Below are positions 22,200 through 33,571 of a DNA stretch of 64,000 nucleotides, piece by piece. The stretch lies in assembly GCA_022496205.1 (NCBI GenBank), contig WTXD01000002.1, positions 744,001-808,000 on the forward strand, in the 5' to 3' direction. This DNA comes from Gloeopeniophorella convolvens (lineage: Eukaryota; Basidiomycota; Agaricomycetes; Russulales). The notes under the pieces are model-generated. The model made no database searches, was not told where the DNA came from, and saw only the letters and a program-made list of their open reading frames with translations. Position 1 is the stretch's first letter. The number at the start of each line of letters is the position of its first letter. The position numbers and the translations under genes are program-made.

Positions 22200-23748
22200 A
22201 TGCTTCCACGGCCAAAATCTTCTGCCATGTCTGCTGTGCGCGTCGTCCGGCGCTTTGCGTCGAGTATGCCTCGGCAATATAGATTCCACGTCTGCGCAAA
22301 CTGGGCAGGCGCACCTCCAGAACACACCATGAAAAAGCGGGGCACGCCCTTCCCCCCGGACAGTCCTGTAGGCGTCTGGAGAGACCGCTCGCTCACTTGG
22401 CCCAGAAGCGGGTTCAGTAAAACCCCCGGGGAGGACTTCTTCTTTGTCCAAGAGGCGCGTACACCCCCAATTCTCAGCATCCTCCTCTCGTACTTATACT
22501 GGAGTGAAGATGCGAAACCAGTCGGTAGGTGAGCTCGGTACATCTATTATGCGAACGCAGCTCACAGGCTTCGACCTCGCCAGGGTCTCTCTCTCGGAGT
22601 CGCTGACGGTGTCGGAGGTTGGGCTTCCAGCGGTGTCGATCCCTCGCTATTCTCTCAAGCCCTGATGTACCATGCCCATCGCTATGCCAAGGTCGGCTGG
22701 CCAGGTGAACCAGAAGTGGACACCACACAAGATTACGAAGAACGTGAGGCCGTGGAGGGCTGGGAACTTCATCCGCAGGACTGCCTCAAGCTGGCGTATC
22801 AAGCAACATTACGAGAGAGAGCGGTTGTAGCAGGTGCGCGGCTTCGCGTGGAGATTGCTGTATGCTCACGTCGTCTCCGCCTTAGGTTCTAGCACTGCAT
22901 GCCTGCTCAGCCTCAATGCATCATCAGGCGTCCTCCGCGCCGCGAAGTGCGTACTGTCACCGGCCTTTTCGATAGGTTTCTCATGACTGGATCTACTCTG
23001 TCAGTCTGGGCGACAGCGGCTTCATGATCATTCGTTCCTTTTCCGTACTACACAGGCAGAGGTCTCAGACACACTTCTTCAATTGCCCAAAGTGAGCGGG
23101 GTTTTCGATTCATCTAAGCTCATTCGGGCTCACTCGAATTGGATGACCCGCCCCAGACAGCTTGCGAAGATCCCATGCGTCATTGGACGACTATCGGGCG
23201 AGATTACGGACTCACCAGATGATGCCGATGTCTACGAGACAAAACTCCGAGACGGAGACTTGATCATCGCATACGTTAGTCCTCCTTACTTACCTCACTA
23301 CTCATGGAATCACCTGCTTGCTGGTCCTAGACGGATGGACTCTCGGACAATGTCTTCAATCATGAAATCACATCTATCTGTAGTTTGGTATCCCGCTCTG
23401 TCGGGTCCGAGGAGGCCCAAGTGCAGATAATATCGGACCGCATCATCGAGTATGCGCGTGCTTGCATGTACGACGAGAAGCGCGTCAGCCCTTTTGAGAG
23501 TGAGGACAGCATCCCTTCCGTCTTCCCGCTCTCCTCTGATACGCCGTCCCTTTCAGAGTCGGCAGCCATGCATGGGAAGGCCTTCACTGGTGGAGTAAGT
23601 CTCCTTCTCGCTTCTGCAGACGATCCTGGTATTGATCATCTGACAATTAGAAACTCGACGAGTACGCATCCGCTGTATCAAGCGTAAGTCTTCGCTGACA
23701 TCCTCTAGTGTGACTGTCGTCGTGGCCCTCGTGCGTGAGGTGATGTAG
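22200..23748 (+). CDS. PTC7: Mitochondrial PP2C-type protein phosphatase (PTC7-like)
   Basis: A Ser/Thr phosphatase requiring Mg/Mn. In yeast Ptc7 acts in mitochondria (for example on Coq7) and at the nuclear envelope. The N-terminus (MLPRPKSSAMSAVRVVRRFASS) is Arg/Ser-rich like a mitochondrial presequence. Motifs: GEDFFFVQE, then MRNQS, the metal-binding ADGVGGW, ALMYHAHRY, GSSTACLL, NLGDSGF, TDGLSDN, and at the end KLDDVTVVVALV, where the DD is created by splicing exon end GA to T across a 47-base intron (about 23659-23709). Without that splice the metal-binding Asp pair is lost. Stop TAG 23746-23748. The second junction (22455-22509) appears to use a GC donor; an alternative GT site four bases downstream would add Ala-Leu-Lys. 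Confidence 0.88.
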
Positions 23749-23904
23749 CCCCAGCGGGCGCTTTCAGTACCTACTAGACTTACTCCAGCATGCTTTGTAT
23801 CTATGGATAATGTAACGTATACCCGCGATAATCAAGGGACTTTCATTTACCGCCCATACTATCGTACATTGCAAATTTGAATCGCTGCACTCGACGTTAC
23901 GGGC

Positions 23905-26900
23905 CTATACCTTGCGCTCTATAAAGCTCTGGATCACACCCGCAGGGTTCAGGGGATAATCCCTCAGGACAACTTCGTCGTCCTCAATGAAAGTGTTCGG
24001 CTGGACGAACAGCCTCCGGGGCTATTGTGGCCCACTGTCAGTTCTGAGGGGTGGCAACGTGACCATGGATGCTCACCAGTTTTTTCTTCAGAACAATGTT
24101 GCGGATATCCTTGTCCCAGCCAGGCAGAGGAGTCGTCAACTTCGTGTAGAAATCACGAGCGCCAGCACCGTCTGCAGTACTCTTTCGCACTTGGAGGTCG
24201 ACAAGGAGCTTGCCGACAACCTCCTTCCCGTGTGAGAACACCTTCTGGCGGTCCACCTAGAGAACGCATTAACACCAGGGTGCATACCAGAGCGCTTTCC
24301 GCAACCTACCCGGATGTAGACGTTTTCCAAGCTCCCATCTGCACCTCGGACCTCCTCCAGGCGAGCAATACCACCATTTACGAGATGCTGGGCGATACCC
24401 AGACTACAGCAAGATCAGTCAATAAAGAGGATTCCCTTGTCACAGTGTGGGACACGGACCGAGCCTGCATGTGCGCCTGTCCGTGCTTCTTCGCCACAGG
24501 GTCGTAGAACTCCAGACCGCGCAAGCCAGCGCGAGCCATCACCAAGAAGGTGATGTACACGATGTCATCAGTATCCTGCTTGTCAGTATACTATCATATT
24601 CACATGTTAGTGATACGAAAAGACACTTGGCGTAGGCAGAGGCAGGCTTACACCGAACACCTTCAAGATATCGGTATTGCTGGCGACTATAGAACCAATG
24701 TCATGGGAAACAGGACCCGATATCGTGTAAGGAGCTCACGGTACAAAGCGACGGTCTCCGCTCGGCACTCCTCCATCGAAGAGGACACTTCTCCAAGAAC
24801 AGAACCGGGCGTTTGGCCGGGTTTGTACCAGGAAGTGCTGCATGGACCCTTAGAATCTGTCGAATCGAGAGTGACGCGGGACATACACAGGTTTTCCGGT
24901 AAGGGGGTTAATCACCTTGCCCAGATTAGGGTGGGTCGGCGAAAAGGTGCTTAAGGACATACCTTCTCGGGGTCGAAGTTCTTCGTGCCGTCAGCTTCCT
25001 CCTTGAGCAACTTGCCGGAACCATGGCCCAACAGCTCGTGATTGGCGACCTGTACCTCGAACGACTTTGTCTCCCACTTCTTGTACAGTTCAAGATCGTC
25101 AGGGTGGATGAAGGGAACCTCGTCTAGATGAATTGTGAGGACGGTCCCAGAGCCGATGTGACTCCTCGTACCTGCAGGCTTCGCGGCGAGAATGTTTGCA
25201 AGAGAGACATTCTTGAACCCATCCGACTCACGAATTTCGTAGTAGTTCTGCGGCGAAGACGATCAAGCATGGTAATGCAGCATCGAGTAAGCTACTCACG
25301 GGAATCTGCAGCGGGTTGTCCAGTTAGTCAGAACAGAAATTGTGAATGACGAATGACACTAATACTCGCGTTGATGCCAGCCGGTATACCTTGTGAAGGC
25401 GTATTCATGAGAACCGGGTGAAGCTCATAGGTGAAATGTAGCGTACCGCCTGTGGCGAACGACAGCACTTCGAGGGCAGTGAAGTCCGGCTTCCTGAAGA
25501 CGTCTACCTCGTAGTTCGGGCCCCAAGGAAGGCCCTCGATGAATTTGGGTGCATTGTTGACGAGTTCTTCGTATTTCGCGCTGAGCACTTTGTTCACGAT
25601 GGCCGTGAAACCTGGACAGACCGATTGCTGATGGTTCGCCGAGAAGGGAGCGACAAGGACCAACCTTCCCACTCGGCGCGGCCACCGTAGGGATCGACAT
25701 ATGTCTCGATGAACCCAATGTAGCTCTCCACAACGGGACCGACGTCCTTCACCCAATGCCTCGAGCCCTCCTTATGGGCCTCGATCGACCCGGTCTTGAA
25801 GCTAAGGATGAGGGGAGAGGCTTTGGTAAGTTGTTCGGCGGTTTGAGAGTCGGAGCACATCTTCACGCACGAGGTAATGTAGTCATCAATCATATCGCTC
25901 TGGTCGTCGTTGGCAGCATACTTCCTTGCCTATGTTATGGGTTCAGTCGGGCGAGGAAATGCTATATAACAGGAGCACACGCCTCGGCAAGGGCATCCGC
26001 AACACGGGTCAGAGGCGCGGAAAAGTCGCCGTACTTGACAGTCAACTTGGCCTTCTCGTCGTTGAACGAGAGGTCATGCAGCGCGGCTGGCCTGGTGTCC
26101 CCAGATGCAACCAAGAGGACAAAGTCGTTGGGACCGTTCTTCTGAATACTGAGAGGGGCATGACTGGTGTCAGGAAGATGACGGGGGAATGGCGACCATA
26201 CGTACCGAGTATTCAAGACATCCACTCCTATCTTCTCTGCTGCAGCTTGAACCACAGCCACCTCCTCGTCTGTGATGGGTTCTCCAAGGTAGTAGTTGGA
26301 AACCTGGCCAGCGTTGCGCTTCCCGATGAATAGGCTTGGCTCTGGCTCCAGGGAGTAGATGTGTTCCTTCAACTGTACTCGAGTACATCAAGCCATGCCA
26401 ATCAGACATCGTAGCCAGGCTGGTGATTGTTCGCCACGCACCTCATTCCAGAGTGGTACGGCGTTGGCAGCATTCGGCGACTTCTCAAAGATGGCTGCGA
26501 ACTTGTCTTGCGGGACGCGGGGCACGAACTTTGTAAACCCGAAGCTTTTGTAATTCGCAAGATTAGATAGCACCTGCGATCCGTCAGTGATTCCGGTTAC
26601 TGAGTGCGGCGATAAGCGATGATAATAACCTGACTTGTGTACTCGAGAACACCATCCCACTCCTCGGTCGAAAGGCCAGATTCCTCCTTCAGGGTATCAA
26701 CATCGGTGATTGTCCCATTCTCGCTGAATGCAAGAATCAAAAGGTCGTATAGTTTTTCGGTGTAGGGAGTCCATTGACCCAGGATGATGCGAGCCCCGGC
26801 CCACGATGCCTCACCCAGGTAATGGGCGTACTTCTTCTCCTGCGAGCTGCACCAGAGGTGATGGAAGGACGAGATCAATAGTACTCGTGTGGCGTTGACA

Positions 26901-27015
26901 CAAGTGGTGATAATCTATACCTGAGCTGCTCGAAGGCGTCACCGACTTCCAAGCTTACGATCGGAGCATTGCGGTCTGCAAGGAAGCGCTCTGTGGCTAA
27001 AGTCGCTGCGGACAT
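23905..27015 (-). CDS. DPP3: Dipeptidyl peptidase III (zinc metallopeptidase, M49)
   Basis: Cytosolic enzyme that removes dipeptides from the N-termini of short peptides. Starts [11 protein letters not shown] at 27015, with more than ten exons and short introns. Visible blocks: [68 protein letters not shown] and [16 protein letters not shown] residues ([13 protein letters not shown]). The M49 zinc motif [11 protein letters not shown] lies at about 25022-25054, and the second motif MEECRAE at about 24758-24781; both are intact. C-terminus [17 protein letters not shown] at 23907-23905. Expected length near 700 residues. Confidence 0.93.
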
Positions 27016-27508
27016 TGTGTACTGGTATGATTGATTCTGTTCGCGGCAGGGAGGCCAAACTTGTATCGGCTGAGAAGAAAATGCGTGTGACGAATCGCAA
27101 CGCCTCGGCTGCACATCGACTCAAGACGCGATCATGATCATGCACCCAAAATCGATGAGAGCGAACGAGACCTGAACGAGACCTCGAGACCGCATGACCT
27201 CACCACCGCGCTACTACATGCCGTAACCGTCAGAGTCTACAGAGTCTGCACGGCCCACCGTGCCCACGCAAGGCCTCAACAAGGCTATAGGCAAGCATGC
27301 TCCCGGTGTTCCATGATGTCCATCGCTGCTTCGACAGAGCCACCGGCGAATGTCAACACCCCGTCAGCCAATGCAGTGCGGGGGTAGCGGTGACTAGGCT
27401 GTACCGGAGACGACATGACCGTTCCTGCTGCATGTGTACGACACGACTCCAACACGGAAAAGATGCTGTAGTTCGGAGTCTGCCAGTGATGTCAATCCCG
27501 TGTAACGA
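27016..27508. other. Spacer upstream of DPP3
   Basis: 493 bases holding the DPP3 promoter and the 3' UTR of the next gene. A small + strand ORF at 27297-27566 has no recognisable content. No repeats or RNA genes seen. Confidence 0.4.
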
Positions 27509-29086
27509 CTACTTTTGGTTAGGCGCGGCCGCACTGGCGCGCAACGCGTCCCGAACGCGGACGTAGTTCCCCAATAGGACCTTCCACTCTACCTCCAGAA
27601 TTCCGTCTCCCGACCTGCCGCCTCCATGTGTACCATCAGTGCCAACACCTGCCCAACCCAGTGCGCGCTCATAGCAATTAAGCGATGCCTGGAGCGATTT
27701 CGCGTCCCCTTTGCCTTCGTGTAAGACTCCCAAGAGGTTCCAGGCCTCTGCGGCGGAACGGCGGGCATCACGAAGCAGGCTCTTCGCCGGCCGTTTCATG
27801 GAAAGCGACTTGGAATAGCCCGGAAGCAGTGGCTCCTCCGAAGAAGGTGGATGTGGAATCTTGGAATCCGGCGCCTTTGGGTGGATCATGGGAAGTCCGG
27901 TCAACGCAAAAGCAACTCGTTCAGACGATTGAGCTGCCTGCGATAGCCACTTCATGGACTGAGCGGGCGGGTTTTTGAGAGCATATAGAACTTCCGCATG
28001 GTGCACCGATATCAGAGAGGAGCGGTGGAGAATGTACAGTGCATGGAGGGTTTGAGGTAATGGTGGTGGGGTGGACGAAGGTTCCGGAGTTTGGATTGAA
28101 CGAAGAAGGTCTAAAGCAGACTCCTGCACCGTCTGAGCCTGGTTAAGTTGGCCAGAGGTTGCGTAGAATGCCGAGAGGGAGACGAGCGTAGATGCGAGGA
28201 TACGCTGCGCGGAGGGCGAAGAGGGAGGTGACGACGGGGTTATCAAGGCTGTTTGCGACGGGTCGTTGACCGGAGATATCAATTGGATACAGCGACTCCA
28301 CCACGCTAGAGCACTATCCGCATCCCCTAGGCGGAAATTCAGATCACCGAGTTTCAGCGCCGCCCGCGTTGCGAGCGGTCCTTTACCAGCCAGCCGTGTC
28401 CATACGCGCTGGAGTTCGTATCGCGCTTCGCTGAGACCAGCCTTGGTTCCCATCCGCTCCAAAATGTCTGCACGACGGACCAGAATGTCGGTCACCGTTT
28501 GGGAAGAGAGTTGGCCAGATGACTCCTTTGTCAGTGCAATGTCGAGAACGTCGTCCAGAAAGTTGCGCGTGGTCTCCAGGCGTCTCTCGAGAGGTGCCGC
28601 ATCAAAAGAAGTGACTCTGTTGGGAACAGGTTGACCTTCCTTCAGTGTTCCTGGGGATGTCCAGTAGTGTTCCAACCACGCGCTGCGTACGCCGAATCTC
28701 CCCATGAAACCAAGGGCGGGGTCGGTACCCCCTGACTCAGCCTGGCCCCATCGCTCTGCCTCGAGATCCCACTCCCACTTGAGACTGTCTTGGTCTGTCT
28801 CGGGGGCGAACTCGACCCTCTCGATCCAGAGATGGGTCGCGGCTGCAGCTGAGAGCAGCGTAAGGCCAATGCCTGAAAAGCCGATGAAGCACCACTTGGC
28901 GTAGCGCTTTAAGAAACCAACGGCCTGCTGAGTCTGTGTTGTGTAGACTTCGTCGGCAGTCCCTTGTGGCCTGTTCTGCAGCCAAGGTGACGTGTGATTT
29001 CCGGGAACGGAATAGCGGCGCAGGGAGAGAGAAGGGGTCCGGGACACGGCGAACTTTAGTGAACAGGTCGTGCAACGTCGAAGCAT
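27509..29086 (-). CDS. Mitochondrial TPR-like membrane protein (possibly Mgr3-like)
   Basis: Single exon of 525 residues, unusual in this intron-rich window. The N-terminus (MLRRCTTCSLKFAVSR) resembles a mitochondrial presequence. One membrane helix lies at about residues 62-80 (FIGFSGIGLTLLSAAAA). Next come the sequence EWDLEAERWG, the GGTDPALGF motif and several helical-pair segments (ADILERMGTKAGLSEARYEL; LKLGDLNFRLGDADSALAWW; AWNLLGVLHEGKGDAKS) with TPR-like spacing. Fungal proteins of this design are annotated as TPR proteins; yeast Mgr3, an i-AAA substrate adaptor, has the same architecture. The Mgr3 link is inference from architecture, not a demonstrated orthology. Confidence 0.7.
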   Translation of the reverse strand: MLRRCTTCSLKFAVSRTPSLSLRRYSVPGNHTSPWLQNRPQGTADEVYTTQTQQAVGFLKRYAKWCFIGFSGIGLTLLSAAAATHLWIERVEFAPETDQDSLKWEWDLEAERWGQAESGGTDPALGFMGRFGVRSAWLEHYWTSPGTLKEGQPVPNRVTSFDAAPLERRLETTRNFLDDVLDIALTKESSGQLSSQTVTDILVRRADILERMGTKAGLSEARYELQRVWTRLAGKGPLATRAALKLGDLNFRLGDADSALAWWSRCIQLISPVNDPSQTALITPSSPPSSPSAQRILASTLVSLSAFYATSGQLNQAQTVQESALDLLRSIQTPEPSSTPPPLPQTLHALYILHRSSLISVHHAEVLYALKNPPAQSMKWLSQAAQSSERVAFALTGLPMIHPKAPDSKIPHPPSSEEPLLPGYSKSLSMKRPAKSLLRDARRSAAEAWNLLGVLHEGKGDAKSLQASLNCYERALGWAGVGTDGTHGGGRSGDGILEVEWKVLLGNYVRVRDALRASAAAPNQK

Positions 29087-29693
29087 TGTTTGTACCAGAG
29101 AGCGAGCGGCACCGCCGCGGAGGTTTGCAGGTGGCTGGGGATGATGCGGGCGGTGCCAACGGAATGTGGACCGGGGACCGGTGACCGAGGCCCGGCGGGC
29201 CCACAGAACCCAACAAATGATCAGGAGCGGGTGTAATTTAGGTGTAATTTGGTCTGATGTAGCACTTACATAATATTACAACCCCATAATTGGACCTTCC
29301 GCGCAGGCGACAGCAACCGATCGATCGATCGGACCGCGCAAGACAGTAACCTCGCGCTCGTCCTAGGTCCGCGTCGCTCGACCACCGCAGGGAGTTGCTC
29401 GCTGCTAACGTCCTTCTGCTCCACACGTGCCCCAGTCTTGTCCTTCATCATATGTTGGCAGAAATTTTTGCGCGGCGTCTGCACGTGGCGATGCAGCATC
29501 TTATCCTCGGTTCTCAATTTAATCAGCCCATCCCCTGGACTCAAGCGCCTGCAGGCGGCGCCATGTCCGAGGCCAGGCACCCGTTCTGCCGCTGACCCAG
29601 AGCCCAATAAAAGCGCAGCATGCTCCCATTGGTGTCTCTGTTCCGAGAACCCCCTCGTCCTTTGAGGCCCCCTCCAGAGGACTAGCAACGACC
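29087..29693. promoter_or_regulatory. Divergent promoter, TPR-like gene / GH5 gene
   Basis: 607 bases between outward start codons. Contains ggtgtaattt in direct tandem at about 29230-29250, and a gatc-repeat run (cgatcgatcgatcgg) at about 29317-29331. No gene within; the ORFs here lack recognisable content. Confidence 0.4.
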
Positions 29694-31957
29694 ATGCGTT
29701 CCCTCCAATGGTTCCTTGCTGCCCTCGGCACCCTTTCTTTCACGCTCGCCACGCCAACTCGGACCGTCCGTTGGGCCGACGATGCTGCCTCCCAATTCGT
29801 CTCTGTCCAGAACGGAGAATTTGCCGTAAATGGCTCGTGAGTCTGCGCTTCCCGCCCGATGTTGCGGTCTGCCACCTCAAGCCCTGACTTCCTCCCCCTT
29901 GCCAGCAAGTTCACCTTCATCGGGACGAACGCTTATTGGTTACCCTACCTTAACTCTGATGCGGACATCAACGCTACGTTCGCCAACATGTCTGCTTCCG
30001 GAATCACGGTGGTCCGAACATGGGCTTTCAATGGTACGGACGATCTCTGGGACCTTCTTCCTTACCATGTCTAATCTCTTGCAGACGTCACGACAATTCC
30101 TACGGCAGGAACCTGGCTGCAGTTGATCGCAAACGGGACAACGCAGATCAACACGGGCGCCAACGGCCTCCAGCGCCTTGACAGGCTTGTTGAGCTCGCC
30201 AACGACCACGGCATCTACGTTCTCTTCTCCTTGACGAACAACTGGAACCCTGTCGCAACATTGACGCCTTCCCCTGTGCGTCGTGATGGAGCAGAAACGA
30301 CCCAGACCCCCCTGCCACGCAATTTCTTATCTAATGATTACGGTCAGTATTTGTGTGCCCACTCAATTGCGCCCACCATTTACCAATTGTTGTGCCTAAC
30401 TGTGTACAGGCGGCATGGATGCTTACGTTCGAGAGTTTGGCGAGACGGGGTCGCACCATGACGAATTCTACACCAACATGACGATCCGCAAGTTCTTCCA
30501 GGATTATGCTCAGGCCGTCGTCACGCGCTTCGCCAACAACACTCGCGTCCTTGCGTGGGAGCTCGCTAACGATGCCCGCTGCAGCTCCTCGCTCCCATCT
30601 TCGGACGACTGCACTACAACGACTGTCACCCAATGGCATGCGGATGTCTCCAAGTTCGTCCAGAGCGTCGACCCCAATCACATCGTGTCATCAGGGTGCG
30701 CCCTATCACCATCTGCGTCAAAAGCCTAGATTGAATTTCGTCCACAGAACCCAGGGATTTTTCTGCCCTTCATGCCCCAAGATCTTCTTCAAGCCCCCGC
30801 CTGCGCCTCAGACTTCGGCCACTCCTGGTGGCACTCGCAAGCGCGCGGCCGGCAGCCTTATGACCCGATCAAAGCTACTGAAGATGATCACCGATGAACG
30901 CCGCAGGGCAGCCCGCTCTGCAAGCAAGCGTGATGGAGTGAAGATTCGGGGTCGCTGGACTGCATCGCGTACGTGATGCTCACTCTTTCCCCGCATTGCA
31001 AATTGACGAGTTCCTTCAGCGGAGGCAAAGAGGCAGTCATCTGGTGTTGGATCGGCGTTCGACGGCTCTTTCGGTGTCGACAGCCAAGATATTCTGAGCG
31101 TCCCCAATATCGGCTTTGGTTCATTCCAGTTGTTCCCCGATCAGAATAGCTACGGCACTATTGCAACCCAGGCCATCCAACCCCCTAGCTTCGACTTCAA
31201 CGAAACCCTCACTCAAGGTGTTCAGTGGATCCAGTCACAGGCGGAGGCTGCCCAAGCGTGAGTGTTGACCGTGCATCCCTCTGACCTGGCTCTGATCCGA
31301 CGTCGCGCGCAGTGTTGGCAAGCCTCTGGCGCTCACCGGATTTGGTCTTGTCACGCAAGGCAACCTGCCAGCCTTCGTTCCTTTCAACGCCACCTTCCCT
31401 GTTGCTCCAACACCTTCTCAGAATCAGAGGCGTGAGTCTTGATAGGAAATTGCTATTGTAGGCGGCTCTGACAGTGATTCGTTCCTTGTTTTCAGGCCAG
31501 AACGCGAACGCGACATTCGGCACTGGAATCACTGATGCGCAGCGTGATGACGCTTATGCGACCTGGCTGCAAGGTATGTGTCGTGTCCGTGTCAACCGCT
31601 AAGTTCGTTCCTGATGGCTATGTGAGCGCAGCCGGCATTCAGGCTGGCATTAGCGGCATGATTCAATACCAGGTTCGTTGAAATCACCGCGTTGACTTGC
31701 TACGCCGCTTAACACGTTCGCTTCTTCCAGTGGTCTTCGCAAAATTTGGAGCCGGTCAATGGGACGTTCGTGCAGAATGTTGGCGCTACGGGTACCCTTG
31801 GCGTCTCGCCCAACGACGGTTACGGAACGCTGGGGTACGTAGTGACCTCATTGTGCGCTGTGATCTGCGAACGTGTGCTAACTACATCCGGCCTATTAGT
31901 GTTGGACAAGACGCTGAGCAAGCAGTTCTTCAGACCGCGAGCCAGAACATTGGGTAA
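29694..31957 (+). CDS. Secreted GH5-fold protein (mannanase-like), probable pseudoenzyme
   Basis: Multi-exon. Starts MRSLQWFLAALGTLSFTLA, a clear signal peptide, then a GH5 barrel: KFTFIGTNAYWLPY, ITVVRTWAFN, LDRLVELANDHGIYVLF, FQDYAQAVVTRFANNTRV, LAWELANDARC, SVDPNHIVSSG, VGKPLALTGFGLV and MIQYQWSS. The layout is closest to fungal endo-1,4-beta-mannanases. Those have WELANEPRC with the acid/base Glu and an EEFG or EEYG motif with the nucleophile; here the positions read Asp (GAT) and Gly (GGA). An insertion rich in Arg/Lys and Pro (PKIFFKPPPAP ... DERRRAARSASKRDG) sits between barrel strands. Several N-glycosylation sequons are present. Stop TAA 31955-31957. Mannanase activity is therefore doubtful; carbohydrate binding is possible. 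Confidence 0.85.
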
Positions 31958-32310
31958 ACGAGAAGCTTAACGCTCGCATTTCTTGGATGACCGCCCTGCG
32001 TATTTGGGCCGCCTCTGCGCTACCTCGCTGCCCGACGCCGCATGACTGTGGACGTTTATTTAATGACTTTTTCGACGTTGTGGTGGCATAGCTGACCACT
32101 CCTACGGACACTTCTTACGATCACTTCATATCTACTAATGGGACTTTCAAACGGTGCTGCCTCCAGTAGTTACCTTGTGTTTACCTGCAAAGAATACATA
32201 CAGCAAAGGTCGATTGACATCAGATGGGACGGCACCGCAGCAGGTGTCAATCGTTGTTGACATGTTCCGACGCCCAAGCCGTGGATGCGCCCACCCACGA
32301 ATGACGACAA
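31958..32310. other. Convergent 3' region, GH5 / GCIP-like genes
   Basis: 353 bases holding both 3' UTRs. No ORF with recognisable content. Confidence 0.5.
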
Positions 32311-33438
32311 TCATGTCAAGATAGCCCATTGCACCGACTGCGTGGCTACATTCAATTGCGCAAACTGCTCTACGAAATAGGCCCTGCTGCCTTTCTCGCT
32401 TGCAGGTCGTGTGTCCTCCTTTCCCTTCCAGAAACCCTTCACAGCGCTGGCGACAGCAGCCAGGGCGCGCGCAAACTCATTGCGGGCTTCCTCTAGATCC
32501 GACGGGTTGTCCGGACTCGAGTAAATTCGCGTGACAAGGCCATCCACCGCAGCTACGAATGGGAGAGCGGAGTCCAGGAGATCGTCGAGCACGGGGTTGG
32601 ATGGGGGTTGTGCCGGTGCCCGTAAGGGAGGTAGAAGGGAGATTCGGATATCATCGAGCAATAATGACGCGCGCTTCACGAGAGCCAAGATCTGGGCAAA
32701 CAGTTACGACCAACTTATCGGAAAGGGGGGCTGGATGCGTACCGTTTCCGCCAGTTTCGCCTGTTCAGGGCTTTTCTTGCTCGACAAACCAAGATCCAAC
32801 TCGGGATCATCCCATCCGTCATCGAAATCGTCGTCTTCTGAATCAGCGTCCTCTTCTAGCTCCGCCTGTGCGTCGGCAAGGATAGCGCATTGCTCGCGCC
32901 AACGCCTGCGCACGGCTATCAGATTGCTTTTTGAGAGGCCCTCCGCGCCGTCGGATTTGGCTCGGGTGATAAGATCGTGCACGACGCCAGTCTTGATGAG
33001 ATACTCCTCTCCTGCAGCGCCTTTGTTTTGTCTGCTAGATGGTGGGTTGTTGAGAAGAGAGACGTGTGCGAGTGCGAGCTCTTGAAGAGCATTGAGCACG
33101 TTCTCCGCTATTGTGCGGACCTCCGCAGCTATGGCACGGCCGTGTACATCGGGAAGAAATGAAGCAGCGTTGGATGCGAGAGTAGACGAATGCGCGATAA
33201 GGTCTTTCAAGGGTGTGATGGCCGCAGCGTGCGCCGGGCTTGCTGGGTTGAGCGCGATGGAAAGCTTTGTGGTGCCTGAGTAAAGCAAGGAGAGCAGAGA
33301 AATAAAATCTGTGCGGAGGGATGACAGGGGGTGTTTCTGGAGCTCGTCGGTCTGCGTCTGGATTGCGGGGACGGCAGCGAGGCAGGTCTGGGCGAGGAGG
33401 GCGAGGGATGCGTTGACGGCAGGGAGGGAGTCTGACAT
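32311..33438 (-). CDS. Cyclin-D1-binding-protein-1-like (GCIP/CCNDBP1 family)
   Basis: Two exons, 33438-32743 and 32691-32311 (696 and 381 bases), giving 358 residues. Mostly helical and Leu/Ala-rich, with an acidic patch EEDADSEDDDFDDGWDDPE near residues 205-223 and the family-like segments KTGVVHDLITRAKSDGAEGLSKSN, TILALVKRASLLLDDI and FVAAVDGLVTRIYSSPD. GCIP-family proteins are vinculin-like helical bundles that bind transcription or cell-cycle factors in animals; the fungal role is unknown. Start at 33438 is preferred: an upstream in-frame ATG would overlap the divergent protease gene. Confidence 0.75.
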
Positions 33439-33571
33439 TGGGTGCACGTGATGGGAGAGCGGGAGGGAAATGGAAGCGTACGCGCGTCGGTCATCCGAGT
33501 CCGAGTCTCGAGACCGCGCCGGACGCCCGCTGCCAGCCGCTGCAGCGACTGCCTCGTCGAGGCTCTCTCCA
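33439..33571. promoter_or_regulatory. Very short divergent promoter, GCIP-like / i-AAA protease
   Basis: Only 133 bases separate the two start codons, so both 5' leaders and promoters must overlap or be very compact. No TATA box seen. Confidence 0.45.

Noticed and set aside
29694..31957. Active endo-mannanase call for the GH5 protein
   Set aside because: Both catalytic Glu positions are occupied by Asp and Gly in the reading frame, so activity should not be assumed.
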